Source of the DNA: Sporosarcina sp. ANT_H38
Lineage (GTDB): Bacteria > Bacillota > Bacilli > Bacillales_A > Planococcaceae
Length of the DNA stretch: 64,000 nucleotides
Direction of reading: 5' to 3'
Assembly: GCF_008369195.1 (NCBI RefSeq)
Contig: NZ_VOBC01000001.1
Location: 2,294,001-2,358,000 of the forward strand
A program made the position numbers and the translations under genes. The notes below the pieces were generated by a model. It had not been told where the DNA came from. It saw only the letters and a list, made by a program, of their open reading frames with translations, and ran no database searches. Shown piece after piece: positions 1 through 8,067 of this stretch. Position 1 is the stretch's first letter. Every line of letters begins with the position of its first letter.

Positions 1-115
1 AAACTCCTCCTGCATTCACTGCGCGCGAATCAATCGCAATATCCGTCACAGTCGGTGGTACCGCTCCTGCTACCTGTTTGACAGGCAATATTGAAAGTAA
101 CTTTTCCGTATCCAT
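1..115 (-). CDS. murE: MurE-like UDP-MurNAc-tripeptide ligase, N-terminal fragment (cut by window edge)
   Basis: Only the first 38 codons are inside the window. Reading from an ATG at 115, with GGAGGG as ribosome binding site, the product begins MDTEKLLSILPVKQ and then shows TDIAIDSRAVNAGG. The segment IDSRxVxxGG is typical of the N-terminal UDP-binding domain of MurE/MurF-type Mur ligases, which add the third residue to the peptidoglycan stem peptide in the cytoplasm. The ATPase and ligase domains lie outside the window, so amino-acid specificity (Lys or meso-Dap) cannot be read. MurE is preferred over MurF on this motif alone; moderate confidence. Confidence 0.6.
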   Translation of the reverse strand, partial: MDTEKLLSILPVKQVAGAVPPTVTDIAIDSRAVNAGGV

Positions 116-128
116 CAAAACCCTCCGT

Positions 129-1181
129 TCAGTCCATCATTGCTGAAGTAACATACGCTCGAAGCAACTGAGCTGACGCTTTCAGCGAATCAGTATGTGT
201 CCGTTCCATTGCATGTGACGATTCAATACCAGGGCCGAATAGTGCATGCTTCACGTCAAAGCCCGCCCGGATTGCGGCAGACGCATCTGAACCGTAAAAC
301 GGGTAAATATCAAGTTTAAATGGAATACTACCTTCTTTGCAAAGCCCAGTCAAATGTTGTGTCAATGCATAATGATACGGTCCACTTGAATCTTTTGCAC
401 AAATTGAAACCGTATACTCGTCGGAGGTTTGTCCATCTCCAATCGCTCCCATATCAACCGCAATATATTCAACTGTCTCTTCGGGAATATTGGAGTTCCC
501 CCCATAGCCAATCTCTTCATTGTTTGAAATATAGAAATGAGTCGTATGTGGAAGTTTAACTCCTTCTTCCTTCAATGAACGGATCAATCCAAGCAACAAT
601 GCCGTACTCGCTTTATCATCAAGATGACGTGATTTAACGAAACCGCTGTCCGTCACTTCAAATCGCGGATCGAATGAGACAAAATCACCTACTTCGATAC
701 CTAGTGTACGTGTTCCAGCTGCATCTGTTACTTTCTCGTCAATGCGAACTTCGATATTTTCAGCACTTCGCTCTGCGGTTCCAGCGTTTTTATAAACATG
801 AACGGAAGTTTGGTGCATAAGGATTGTTCCACGTACTTCTTTCCCTGACGCTGTATGAATGAGACAGTATTCACCTTCAACGGCGTTCCACCTAAATCCA
901 CCAATCATATCAAGCTTTAGACGACCATCGCTTTTAATCTCTTTTACCATCGCGCCTAGTGTATCTGTATGTGCTGTGAGCAGACGATGACGCGTTGTTT
1001 CCATGCCTTCAATCGTCGCAATGATAGCTCCTTTGTTTGTTTTCTTGTGTGCTACTCCGATTTCGTCCAGTTCTTTTGTAATCAGCTCCATCACTTTTTC
1101 CGTATAACCTGATGGACTTGGCGTCTCTACTAATCTTTTAAGCAGCTCAACAATACGTTTTTCATCAAATGCTGTTGTCAT
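129..1181 (-). CDS. M42 family metallopeptidase (glutamyl/deblocking aminopeptidase-like)
   Basis: A 350-residue cytosolic zinc aminopeptidase of the M42 clan (YsdC/FrvX/PepA type), which trims peptides from the N-terminus. Metal and catalytic residues are visible in order: TAHTDTLG (His71, Asp73), SRHLDDKAS (bridging Asp), SNNEEIGYGG (catalytic and metal Glu pair), AVDMGAIGD and the C-terminal SSHAMERTHTDS His. The ATG at 1181 is chosen because GGAGAGAGGGG precedes it; an upstream in-frame ATG at 1229 lacks a binding site and would add 16 unconserved residues. It lies 13 bp upstream of the murE-like start on the same strand, so they may be co-transcribed. Substrate preference is not readable. 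Confidence 0.9.
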   Translation of the reverse strand: MTTAFDEKRIVELLKRLVETPSPSGYTEKVMELITKELDEIGVAHKKTNKGAIIATIEGMETTRHRLLTAHTDTLGAMVKEIKSDGRLKLDMIGGFRWNAVEGEYCLIHTASGKEVRGTILMHQTSVHVYKNAGTAERSAENIEVRIDEKVTDAAGTRTLGIEVGDFVSFDPRFEVTDSGFVKSRHLDDKASTALLLGLIRSLKEEGVKLPHTTHFYISNNEEIGYGGNSNIPEETVEYIAVDMGAIGDGQTSDEYTVSICAKDSSGPYHYALTQHLTGLCKEGSIPFKLDIYPFYGSDASAAIRAGFDVKHALFGPGIESSHAMERTHTDSLKASAQLLRAYVTSAMMD

Positions 1182-1275
1182 TTCTATTTCCCCTCTCTCC
1201 CGCGTCGAAATATGTCGTTCTATCCCCATGTGGAATCATGTATGATAAGTATATAGAAAATTTATGGGGTGCCAA

Positions 1276-2847
1276 ATGAAACATTCGACAGTCGTCCAAT
1301 CACGCAACATGTTTATTATACTTTTTTTTGTCCCTAGCGTCATCGTACACCTTTTCATGTCATTCATAATAGGGTATTCTAGCGAAATGATTTCAGCCCT
1401 TTTCGGATTGTTTATCATTACCTTACTTTTTCTCCTTCATAGATCAGGGATGAATTCTCTTACTCTTAGAATCCCATTAATAATTGGGTATATGCTATAT
1501 GTATTTATTGCAAATCTAACAAATCCTGACATCTTACAATTATTTTACCTTATCTTCCCTATCATCTTGGTTGCAGTCTACAATATCATTTGGTTAAACG
1601 TATTGATAACAATCATCACTAGTTTAGAAGTGATCGTTTTATTCTATTTATTCGGTCAAACCTATAGATCGGTGGGTGAAACTCAACTACTCTTCAATTC
1701 AGCTTTCATTTCCATCATGGCTGTGATCCTCTATCTTATGTATACCTTCAAAATCACGCCTGAATGGAACCATATCTTCAAGGAAAACAAGAAAATGGAT
1801 GTTTTACTTACATCTAAAGAAAGTTATCTCGATCTCTTTATTGAACATTCAGAGGACGCAATTGTCCTGTTCGACCTGGATTTAAACATCATAGCTCTCA
1901 ATCCAGCGTTCGAAAAAATGTACGGCTGGAAACGAGAGGAATGTATTGGACGTTCTCCGCAACTCGTCCCTTTGTCCGAAGAAGCTATGAAAACAGAGAG
2001 GACAAAAAATTTATTGAACGGGGAAAGCTATCATTTTCTGAGAACAAAAGAAATGAGGAAAGACGGTTCTATATTTAATGCTGAGCTGACATTAGCACCC
2101 ATCTATGATGCCGAGCAAAAGATGGTCGCCCTATCATTTATTTCGCGAGACATCACACTCAGACTGCAAGCAGAACAACTCGAAATCGATACAGTAAAAC
2201 TAAGAGCAATAGGCGAGATTGCAGCAAGCGTAGCCCATGAAGTACGTAACCCTATGACGGCAATTTCCGGTTTCGTACAGATGATGAACAATGATCCTGA
2301 AAATCCGTATCGCGCATACACCGAAATTTTGCATAGCGAAATTAACCGGGTTGAATTGATTGTCAGCGAGTTTCTTGTCCTCTCAAAGCCGAATCCTAGA
2401 ACATCCACTGAGTTTTGCATCGAAAAATCACTTCGGGATGTAGTGTTGTTATTCGAACCAGAATTTATAAATCGGTGTATTTTTTTTGATATTCAGATTC
2501 CAAAAGATAGTGCAATCATTATGGGCAATGAAGACGGAATGAAACAAGTCTTCATTAACTTACTCAAAAATTCGTGTGAAGCGATTGTAAAAAACGGTAC
2601 CATTACTGTCGTTGTCACATTCCAAGATGAAGTGGTTTCCATTATAATTCGCGATAACGGCCCCGGAATGGATCCGGAAACAATTAATAATCTATTTGAG
2701 CCGTTTTACACGACCAAACCGGAGGGAACAGGTCTCGGGATGCTCATCATAAAAAAAATAATCGCCGAACAAGGCGGGACAATAATTGTGAACAGTAAAA
2801 AAAATCACGGGACCGAAACAATGATTACACTTCCTCGTTATAAATGA
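1276..2847 (+). CDS. Orphan sensor histidine kinase, PAS-containing, sporulation-kinase type
   Basis: A 523-residue membrane histidine kinase. The first ~160 residues form about five or six hydrophobic helices; a PAS domain follows (about 185-300, SEDAIVLFDLDLNIIALNPA). Then comes a HisKA box HEVRNPMTAISGF with the phospho-acceptor His near residue 321, and a HATPase with N box NLLKNSCEAI, G1 DNGPGM and G2 GTGLGM. No response regulator gene is adjacent, and the H-box resembles KinA-E/sporulation kinases, so it may feed the Spo0F phosphorelay; that is inference. An ATG at 1264 is also in frame, but only the ATG at 1276 has a purine-rich GGGGTG upstream. The gene ends in a bidirectional terminator shared with the converging dehydrogenase. 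Confidence 0.88.
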   Translation: MKHSTVVQSRNMFIILFFVPSVIVHLFMSFIIGYSSEMISALFGLFIITLLFLLHRSGMNSLTLRIPLIIGYMLYVFIANLTNPDILQLFYLIFPIILVAVYNIIWLNVLITIITSLEVIVLFYLFGQTYRSVGETQLLFNSAFISIMAVILYLMYTFKITPEWNHIFKENKKMDVLLTSKESYLDLFIEHSEDAIVLFDLDLNIIALNPAFEKMYGWKREECIGRSPQLVPLSEEAMKTERTKNLLNGESYHFLRTKEMRKDGSIFNAELTLAPIYDAEQKMVALSFISRDITLRLQAEQLEIDTVKLRAIGEIAASVAHEVRNPMTAISGFVQMMNNDPENPYRAYTEILHSEINRVELIVSEFLVLSKPNPRTSTEFCIEKSLRDVVLLFEPEFINRCIFFDIQIPKDSAIIMGNEDGMKQVFINLLKNSCEAIVKNGTITVVVTFQDEVVSIIIRDNGPGMDPETINNLFEPFYTTKPEGTGLGMLIIKKIIAEQGGTIIVNSKKNHGTETMITLPRYK

Positions 2848-2848
2848 A

Positions 2849-2884
2849 AAAAACCGCCATCCATTATCGGATGAGCGGTTTTGC
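2849..2884. terminator. Bidirectional terminator between kinase and aldehyde dehydrogenase
   Basis: AAACCGC-CATCC / GGATG-A-GCGGTTT stem with a six-base loop, flanked by A-rich and T-rich sides. It sits between convergent genes and overlaps the last codons of the dehydrogenase. Confidence 0.75.
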
Positions 2885-4252
2885 TATTTTTAGTTTATTG
2901 CCGTATGGCGGAAATGCAAATGTCATTGGAATGGACGTGCTTTTTTTCATCATGGATTTTGCATGTGTAAACGTTTCGAAACTCGCTTTTCCATGATATG
3001 CACTCATACCTGAAGAACCGACTCCACCAAACGGTAAATTGACGTTTCCAACGTGGGCAATTGTATCGTTAATGCATCCCCCGCCAAACTGCAAGTTTTC
3101 AATGAAATAATCTGCCGCTTGCTTGTTTTCAGTAAACATATACGCAGCGAGCGATTTTGGTAATTGACGGATTCCATGAACCGCTTGTCCAAGATTTTCA
3201 TACATCAAAATCGGTAAAATCGGACCAAAAATCTCATCTTTCATTGAAGCACTATCCCATGACACATTGTCCAATAGCGTCGGTTCAATGAACAATTCTG
3301 AAGGATCAGAAGCACCACCACTTATCACATGCATTCGGTCTTTTTCAATTATTTCAACAAGGCGATTGAAATGATTATTACTGATAATTCTACCGTAATC
3401 CGGGCTTAATGATGCATCTTCCCCATAAAACTTACGAATCACAGTAAGCATTTCTTTGACTAGTCTATCTTTAATAGAATGGTGTGCAAGTATATAATCT
3501 GGCGCAACACATGTCTGTCCTGTGTTGACAAATTTCCCCCAGACAATCCGTTCAGCTGCCTTTTGAATATTCGCTGTCTGGTCTACAATGGCAGGACTTT
3601 TCCCACCAAGCTCAAGCGTAATCGGAGTTAACCGTTCCGCTGCTGCCTTCATGACAATTTTCCCAACTGCAACACTGCCTGTGAAGAAAATATAATCGAA
3701 AGGGGCGTGGATGAGCACAGAAGTCTCCTCGCGCTCGCCTTCTACAACGCGGATATAATCGGATGAGAACGTGTCCGTCAATATTTTATTAACTATATGA
3801 GCCGTGTGGACAGCTGTTTCAGATGGTTTGACAATTGCGCAATTGCCCCCCGAAATCGCCCCAACAAGCGGCTCCATGACAAGTTGAAATGGATAGTTAA
3901 ATGGACCAATGATAAGCACGGATCCGTATGGTTCACGAACAATGAAGCTTTTCGCAGGTTGTAGATGAACAGGCGTCTTCACCGTTTCATCTTCCATCCA
4001 GCCTTCCAGATGTTTTATCATATGTGAAATGCTTGAAAGAACGAAACCGATTTCCGTCACATAAGACTCGAAAGGACTTTTACGGAGATCTTTATGTAAA
4101 GCTTCCGTAATTTCCGCCTCATTTGTGATAATCGCGTCTTTCAATTTCAAAAGCATTTCTTTACGAAATGCGAAACTTCTTGTTTGGCCTGAAAAATAAT
4201 ATGCGTGTTGGGAAGCAATCATCGTTTCCACGTCTTGTGCAGTAAAGTTCAA
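2864..4252 (-). CDS. Aldehyde dehydrogenase, ALDH3/YwdH type
   Basis: A 462-residue NAD(P)-dependent aldehyde dehydrogenase that oxidises (probably fatty or aromatic) aldehydes to acids. Seen: the Glu loop ITLELGGKSP (Glu214) and the nucleophile loop NTGQTCVAPDY (Cys248), the fold start GPFNYPFQL and the C-terminal NLPFGGVGSSG. The short length and lack of an N-terminal extension match the class 3 group that includes B. subtilis YwdH. The start is TTG at 4252, supported by GGAGGAG seven bases upstream. It stands alone, convergent with the kinase gene. Substrate is not determinable from sequence. Confidence 0.9.
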   Translation of the reverse strand: MNFTAQDVETMIASQHAYYFSGQTRSFAFRKEMLLKLKDAIITNEAEITEALHKDLRKSPFESYVTEIGFVLSSISHMIKHLEGWMEDETVKTPVHLQPAKSFIVREPYGSVLIIGPFNYPFQLVMEPLVGAISGGNCAIVKPSETAVHTAHIVNKILTDTFSSDYIRVVEGEREETSVLIHAPFDYIFFTGSVAVGKIVMKAAAERLTPITLELGGKSPAIVDQTANIQKAAERIVWGKFVNTGQTCVAPDYILAHHSIKDRLVKEMLTVIRKFYGEDASLSPDYGRIISNNHFNRLVEIIEKDRMHVISGGASDPSELFIEPTLLDNVSWDSASMKDEIFGPILPILMYENLGQAVHGIRQLPKSLAAYMFTENKQAADYFIENLQFGGGCINDTIAHVGNVNLPFGGVGSSGMSAYHGKASFETFTHAKSMMKKSTSIPMTFAFPPYGNKLKIAKPLIR

Positions 4253-4329
4253 ATTATCTCCTCCATCCCTATAATTTAATCATAGTTAGATTTGTTGCGG
4301 GATGCAATAATCAGCACTTCATTTCATCT

Positions 4330-5268
4330 TCAAGTTAATAGATGATCAATTATTTTTTGTATCTCAAGTCCTTCATCAAACGACACAAGTTGAGCAGTTT
4401 TACCGTTGGCCGCCGCCACACACTCATCCGTAAGCGATTTCACAGTATCGAAGGAAGTCAATAACTCAAAAGGACTGTCTTTTTGTGCGATGCTAAGTTC
4501 CGACCAATTGCGCAGTTTTAGAACAGCTTCATCTCCATATACTGTATAGGACAGTTCTTCTTGTTGACCGATTCCCGAAACACCGTTCAAGAAGACCGGA
4601 ATGTCATCAACTGTTTTCCCGATTGCTAAGACACTCGTTTCCGCAAGCGTTTCATCTTCAGGATAAACGGTTTGGTGGGAGGTAATTGTAAGTGAACCAA
4701 ACATCCTGTACATAAGCTGAAGGTAATGCGGGAATACTTCTCGTGTAAAGCCACCTTGTTCACGCGATGCAATCCACGGGTTTTGTTGCCATAAACGCGG
4801 CCAATGTGGGAAATATGTTTGCAACTCGATTCTAACAACTCGACCAATTCCACCAGCATTAATCAGTTTCATCATATGCCTGACGGACGGACTGTACATT
4901 AACGGAAAATGCATTGCCGTTTGAATTTCATTGTTCTCTGCAGCTGACGCCATGACTAGTCCATCTGTCATATCGTGTGCGAGTGGTTTTTCACATAGCA
5001 CATTCAAGCCTTTTGAAATCGCTGCCGTACTCAGAGCAGCATGCGATACGGGTGGAGTTCCGATATAGATCCAGTCGGGTTTCATCGCCAATACTTCTTC
5101 ATAAGAGGATGCCGCAAATAGTCCATATGTATCCGCCATATCAGTAAGACGACCATCATTTTCATCAAATAGGGCAATAATAGTTGCAGATTCATTGTTA
5201 CGTAATTGATTGATAATTCGCTCGCCAACAATACCTGTACCAACAAGAGCAAATGTTGTTTTTTTCAC
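4330..5268 (-). CDS. Gfo/Idh/MocA family oxidoreductase
   Basis: A 312-residue NAD(P)-binding dehydrogenase of the sugar/inositol oxidoreductase superfamily. The Rossmann start is FALVGTGIVGERI, followed by the nicotinamide-site signature CEKPLAHD. The C-terminal half is the alpha/beta substrate domain. The start chosen is GTG at 5268, just before the Rossmann strand and preceded by AAAAAAGGGG; an in-frame upstream start at 5334 would add 22 basic residues. No sugar-catabolic or myo-inositol genes flank it, so the substrate is unknown. It is monocistronic by spacing. Confidence 0.85.
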   Translation of the reverse strand: MKKTTFALVGTGIVGERIINQLRNNESATIIALFDENDGRLTDMADTYGLFAASSYEEVLAMKPDWIYIGTPPVSHAALSTAAISKGLNVLCEKPLAHDMTDGLVMASAAENNEIQTAMHFPLMYSPSVRHMMKLINAGGIGRVVRIELQTYFPHWPRLWQQNPWIASREQGGFTREVFPHYLQLMYRMFGSLTITSHQTVYPEDETLAETSVLAIGKTVDDIPVFLNGVSGIGQQEELSYTVYGDEAVLKLRNWSELSIAQKDSPFELLTSFDTVKSLTDECVAAANGKTAQLVSFDEGLEIQKIIDHLLT

Positions 5269-5410
5269 CAAAATAACCCCTTTTTTGAATAGTTTATAAA
5301 AGAAAGAAGGATAGGTCGAACGAATCCTTTTCAACCATTGATGTTTCGTATTATAGCACTGAAGGGAATAGAATGATCAAATGACAAAGAATTTAAAGGA
5401 GGAAATAGAC

Positions 5411-5554
5411 ATGACAACAACTGATACTTGGTGGGAAACGATCTTTGAAGGGAATCTTTCATTAGGCATAAATAAAGAACGTCTTATCGAGCTTGAAGAA
5501 GAAAATTTCCTTTATTTTGATGAAGAGACGCAGATACAGGTTCCCATACACTGA
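5411..5554 (+). CDS. Small acidic hypothetical protein (47 aa)
   Basis: ATG at 5411 is preceded by a very strong ribosome binding site (AAAGGAGG, seven bases upstream). The frame runs 47 codons to TGA, giving an acidic, soluble product starting MTTTDTWWETIFEG and containing a Glu-rich ERLIELEEENFLYFDEE stretch. No signal peptide or membrane segment. A terminator-like hairpin follows at 5604-5646, which makes a complete small transcription unit. The family is not recognised; support is the binding site plus the terminator, not homology. Confidence 0.55.
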   Translation: MTTTDTWWETIFEGNLSLGINKERLIELEEENFLYFDEETQIQVPIH

Positions 5555-5603
5555 TAATTATTGTAACCAACTTGTCAACGATACCAATTCCCAACGGACC
5601 ATA

Positions 5604-5646
5604 AAAACAGCTTTTCCGTGAATTTAAAATGGGAAAGTTGTTTTTT
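5604..5646 (+). terminator. Terminator after the 47-aa ORF
   Basis: Imperfect stem AACAGCTTTTCC / GGGAAAGTTGTT with a 13-base loop, followed by a run of T residues. Confidence 0.6.
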
Positions 5647-5765
5647 CATATGTATGAATGGTGAGTATTATTTTGTGCCAGTTGCTTAGTTTCGTTGACG
5701 AATTGTTTTCGGTCACAACTATACTGCTTACTTCCTAGTAAATGTCACTCAATGCTGTGCCACAG

Positions 5766-6606
5766 TTAAAGTGCTGCATAACTTAAGTACGGTGACCACT
5801 CCGGAAAACAGGCAAGCATTTCATCTTGCGTCTGCTTACGATCCATATTCCATACCTTATTCAATGCGTTTTGCAAACCAATATCCGCAACAGGAAATAA
5901 ATTCGTACGTCCGAGCCCAGACATAAGAAAACCTTGAGCCGTCCAAGGTCCCACACCGCGATAAGCAACAAGTTTTGAAGTTACTTCATCGTCATCCATT
6001 TTCCTGAACCGATCAAGGTCAAGCTTCCCCTCTGCAATTGATTGCGACAAGCCAATGACATATTCAGCCTTCCGTAAACTAAACTGCAAGTTCCGAAGCG
6101 CTTGGACGTCAAGCGATGCAATGCGCTCAGGGGACGGATAATACCAGACACCAGACACCAGACACCATATTTCCAAATTATTCCACAAAACGCTTCGTAA
6201 GCGTATGTGAGAACGTCAAATTGAGTTGCTGGTGAATGATGCTTTTCATAAGGGTTCCATATAACGAAAAACCATTAATAAGCGGAGTTCCTTCATATTC
6301 ATTAAATAGCGGCCCAAGTTCTGTTTCTGCAAAATGCAATCCAATTGCATCCAACGGTTTATCAAAATGAAAGATCGATTTAACTGTCTCAATTTGAATG
6401 TCATCAATTGCATTTTCCACTATAAAAACAGGTAGTTGTTTCGTACCTATACTTTGCAGCGTGACACTATTCCCAGCTTCCATAGGGATGTGTACTAGAC
6501 GGCTTTGCAAATCCACAGAATTCACCGGGTCTCCCGCCAAGCGAACAATTGCCCGATCAAAGTCATAGACATAGGGCAATGACAATTGAACGTCGATAAG
6601 AAACAC
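5766..6606 (-). pseudogene. alkA: DNA-3-methyladenine glycosylase II (AlkA), interrupted by a stop and a 7-bp repeat expansion
   Basis: Two overlapping frames together make one AlkA-type HhH-GPD base-excision glycosylase of about 280 residues. The upstream frame (6606 to 6178) gives the N-terminal domain and ends ...HQQLNLTFSHTLTKRFVE then TAA. The downstream frame (to 5766) holds the hairpin and catalytic region VAYRGVGPWTAQG and FPVADIGLQNA (catalytic Asp). At the junction the coding strand has TAA at 6180-6178 followed by three 7-bp tandem units (6144-6166). Removing one unit puts MVSGVWYYPSP in the upstream frame after FG, as in intact homologues, so two lesions are inferred: a nonsense codon and a +7 duplication. 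Activity is unlikely. Confidence 0.8.
6144..6166. repeat. 7-bp tandem repeat (CCAGACA x3) inside alkA
   Basis: Three exact copies of CCAGACA plus two bases. A change in unit number shifts the reading frame by one, so this is the apparent cause of the alkA frameshift. Confidence 0.9.
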
Positions 6607-6667
6607 CCCTTTCTACATCGTTCTAGTGCCTATTATACTCTTTTCAAAAAAACTTTCCCTAAAGGTG

Positions 6668-6695
6668 TTGACTTCTAGTACGGATACGCTATAAT
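6668..6695 (+). promoter_or_regulatory. Sigma-A promoter of tRNA-Val
   Basis: TTGACT at 6668-6673 and TATAAT at 6690-6695 with a 16-bp spacer, 38 bp ahead of the tRNA 5' end. Confidence 0.8.
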
Positions 6696-6733
6696 AATAA
6701 ATGTGCAGTAAGCAGAAACATAATTTAATTCCC

Positions 6734-6806
6734 GGTTCCGTAGCTCAGCTGGGAGAGCACTACCTCGACAAGGTAGGGGTCGCTGGTTCGAGCCCAGTCG
6801 GGACCA
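6734..6806 (+). tRNA. tRNA-Val (anticodon GAC), with C33 and no encoded CCA
   Basis: Full cloverleaf of 73 nt: acceptor GGTTCCG / CGGGACC (one T-G wobble at 4-69), D stem GCTC/GAGC, anticodon stem CTACC/GGTAG with loop TCGACAA, variable GGGTC, T arm GCTGG-TTCGAGC-CCAGT, discriminator A. The loop gives anticodon GAC (Val). Position 33, almost always U, is C here, and the 3' CCA is not encoded. It has its own promoter and two downstream terminators. The wobble pair and C33 suggest a diverging extra copy; function as a decoder is uncertain. Confidence 0.85.
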
Positions 6807-6825
6807 TTGGGTGCCAAACCCGCAG

Positions 6826-6851
6826 AAAACCTTTAGGAACAAAGGTTTTTC
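6826..6851 (+). terminator. Terminator 1 after tRNA-Val
   Basis: AAAACCTTT / AAAGGTTTTT stem with loop AGGAAC and a T run. Confidence 0.7.
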
Positions 6852-6854
6852 CAT

Positions 6855-6893
6855 AAAAAGACTTTCAGGCCTTGTGCTTGGAAGTCTTTTTTT
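6855..6893. terminator. Terminator 2, between tRNA-Val and integrase remnant
   Basis: AAAAAGACTT / AAGTCTTTTTTT around a 17-base loop with a T7 tail on the + strand and an A run on the other side, so it can serve both directions. Confidence 0.65.
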
Positions 6894-6934
6894 CATTGGA
6901 TTTCCACCTAATGTCCGCCATTTGTCCACAACTT

Positions 6935-7180
6935 TCATTGAAGATCATCCGTATGTTTTCGAATCGCATTGTAGAAAATATCTGCAACGTCACTATGTGA
7001 ATTAGGTAATAGATGCGCATAAAATTCTAACATGATTTTAGGATTCGTATGTCCAAATCGAGCCGCTATTTTAACCACGTCTTCTTGTTTTGGAGCAGTA
7101 TTTTGCTCAGGTTGGCTCTCCTGAGGGCTACCGCAAGCGGTTAATAATGCGCTCATCATAAGCGTCGGCATTGAAAGCAT
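6935..7180 (-). pseudogene. Lipoprotein-like leader fused to a tyrosine recombinase (phage integrase) C-terminus
   Basis: An 81-codon ORF made of two unrelated parts. Residues 1-34 read like a lipoprotein N-terminus with lipobox LLTAC at residues 12-16 followed by GSPQESQPEQNT. From about residue 35 it is the end of a phage integrase: ARFGHTNPKIMLEFYAHLLP holds the GH box and the Tyr nucleophile of the tyrosine recombinases. About 300 residues of integrase are missing. The start has no good ribosome binding site and the signal lacks N-terminal Lys/Arg, so the product is probably not made. Best read as a deletion junction left by prophage decay. Confidence 0.6.
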
Positions 7181-7547
7181 AGATATTTTTTAACATTTCT
7201 TCATTTCAATAAAACCCCATTTCTTAAATTCAATAACTATTTTTCATTTAAATACACAACATAATCAAACAAATTGTCTCTTCTGTGTTCAGCATCGGCC
7301 GAATAATAAAACCACTAACAGCTTGAATCGTAAAGTCCGGATTACTAGTACGCATATAGCAAACAAAGGGGCAACTTGCACCCGATACAATGGGAGCCTG
7401 GATGTCGGTGCACTTAACGGTATGTATGCCAATGTAATTTCGAGCGAAGATTTTCTGCAATAAGATGATAGGAACTCTAGAAGAACAAAGAATTCTCTAT
7501 AGAAATATAACGTATTTTCTTTCATAGGAATTAAATGTTTTAACAAT
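7181..7547. other. Non-coding stretch in the prophage relic
   Basis: Open frames here are short, lack ribosome binding sites, and show no recognisable motif. I see no gene, promoter or repeat I can support. Confidence 0.5.
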
Positions 7548-7550
7548 TTA

Positions 7551-7586
7551 AAAGGCTGTCCAGAAGTTTTTTTCTGGACAGCCTTT
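7551..7586 (-). terminator. Terminator of the former carbonic anhydrase gene
   Basis: Perfect stem AAAGGCTGTCCAGAA / TTCTGGACAGCCTTT. It overlaps the ancestral stop codon of the carbonic anhydrase relic. Confidence 0.8.
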
Positions 7587-8045
7587 ATGCTTTATTTGCT
7601 TGTTCGATATACGCATTCCGTCTGATAAAAGATCGAAAAGCCCTGTTTGGGGATCCATAACAAGGCCATGTACAGGAATTGTTTTTGCTAGTAATGGGTG
7701 ATTACGGACAACCTCACAACTCTTTAACACACTTGATTTTACATCGCCAAAGCCTCGAAGCCAACTGTCAATATCATGCGATGAATATTTTAATATATCA
7801 AACGTTTCATCCGAAATACCGCGTTCTTTCATATGTTCAATCATGATATCAGGATCCACTGCGCTCATACCACAATCGTAGTGACCGACAATGAACAGTT
7901 CCTCTGCATGTAGTTCGTAAAGCGCGAAGAGTATACTACCAAATGGATGATTGACGATCGCCCCTGCACTTTTCACAATTTTCATGTCGCCATTGCGTAG
8001 ATTCATCGACTTTTGTAAAAGTTCGACTAGGCGTGTCTGTGGAGA
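7585..8045 (-). pseudogene. Beta-carbonic anhydrase (YtiB-like), 5'-truncated and frameshifted
   Basis: The frame downstream of ~8045 aligns by eye with YtiB-type carbonic anhydrases (CO2 hydration, zinc enzyme): TRLVELLQKSMNLRNGD, VKSAGAIVNHPFGS, GHYDCGMS (two zinc ligands) and RNHPLLAKTIPVHG. It starts exactly where the family has the zinc-ligand/catalytic motif CxDTRL; here the bases upstream belong to the phage gene after the endolysin, so Cys and Asp are gone. Near 7615 a missing A shifts the frame; restoring it gives an ending ...NAYIEQANKA and TAA at 7585, directly before the terminator. The long ORF to 7548 is thus an artefact of the shift. No activity is expected. Confidence 0.75.
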
Positions 8046-8067
8046 ACCGCTTTTACTTTGTTCATAT

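Noticed and set aside
6675..6938. Minus-strand ORF over tRNA-Val encoding SRLGSNQRPLPC...ALPAELRN
   Set aside because: This peptide is the well-known artefact of translating the antisense of a tRNA gene; no ribosome binding site.
7248..7546. Two overlapping minus-strand ORFs in the prophage relic
   Set aside because: No start signals and no recognisable motif; surrounding genes are decayed.
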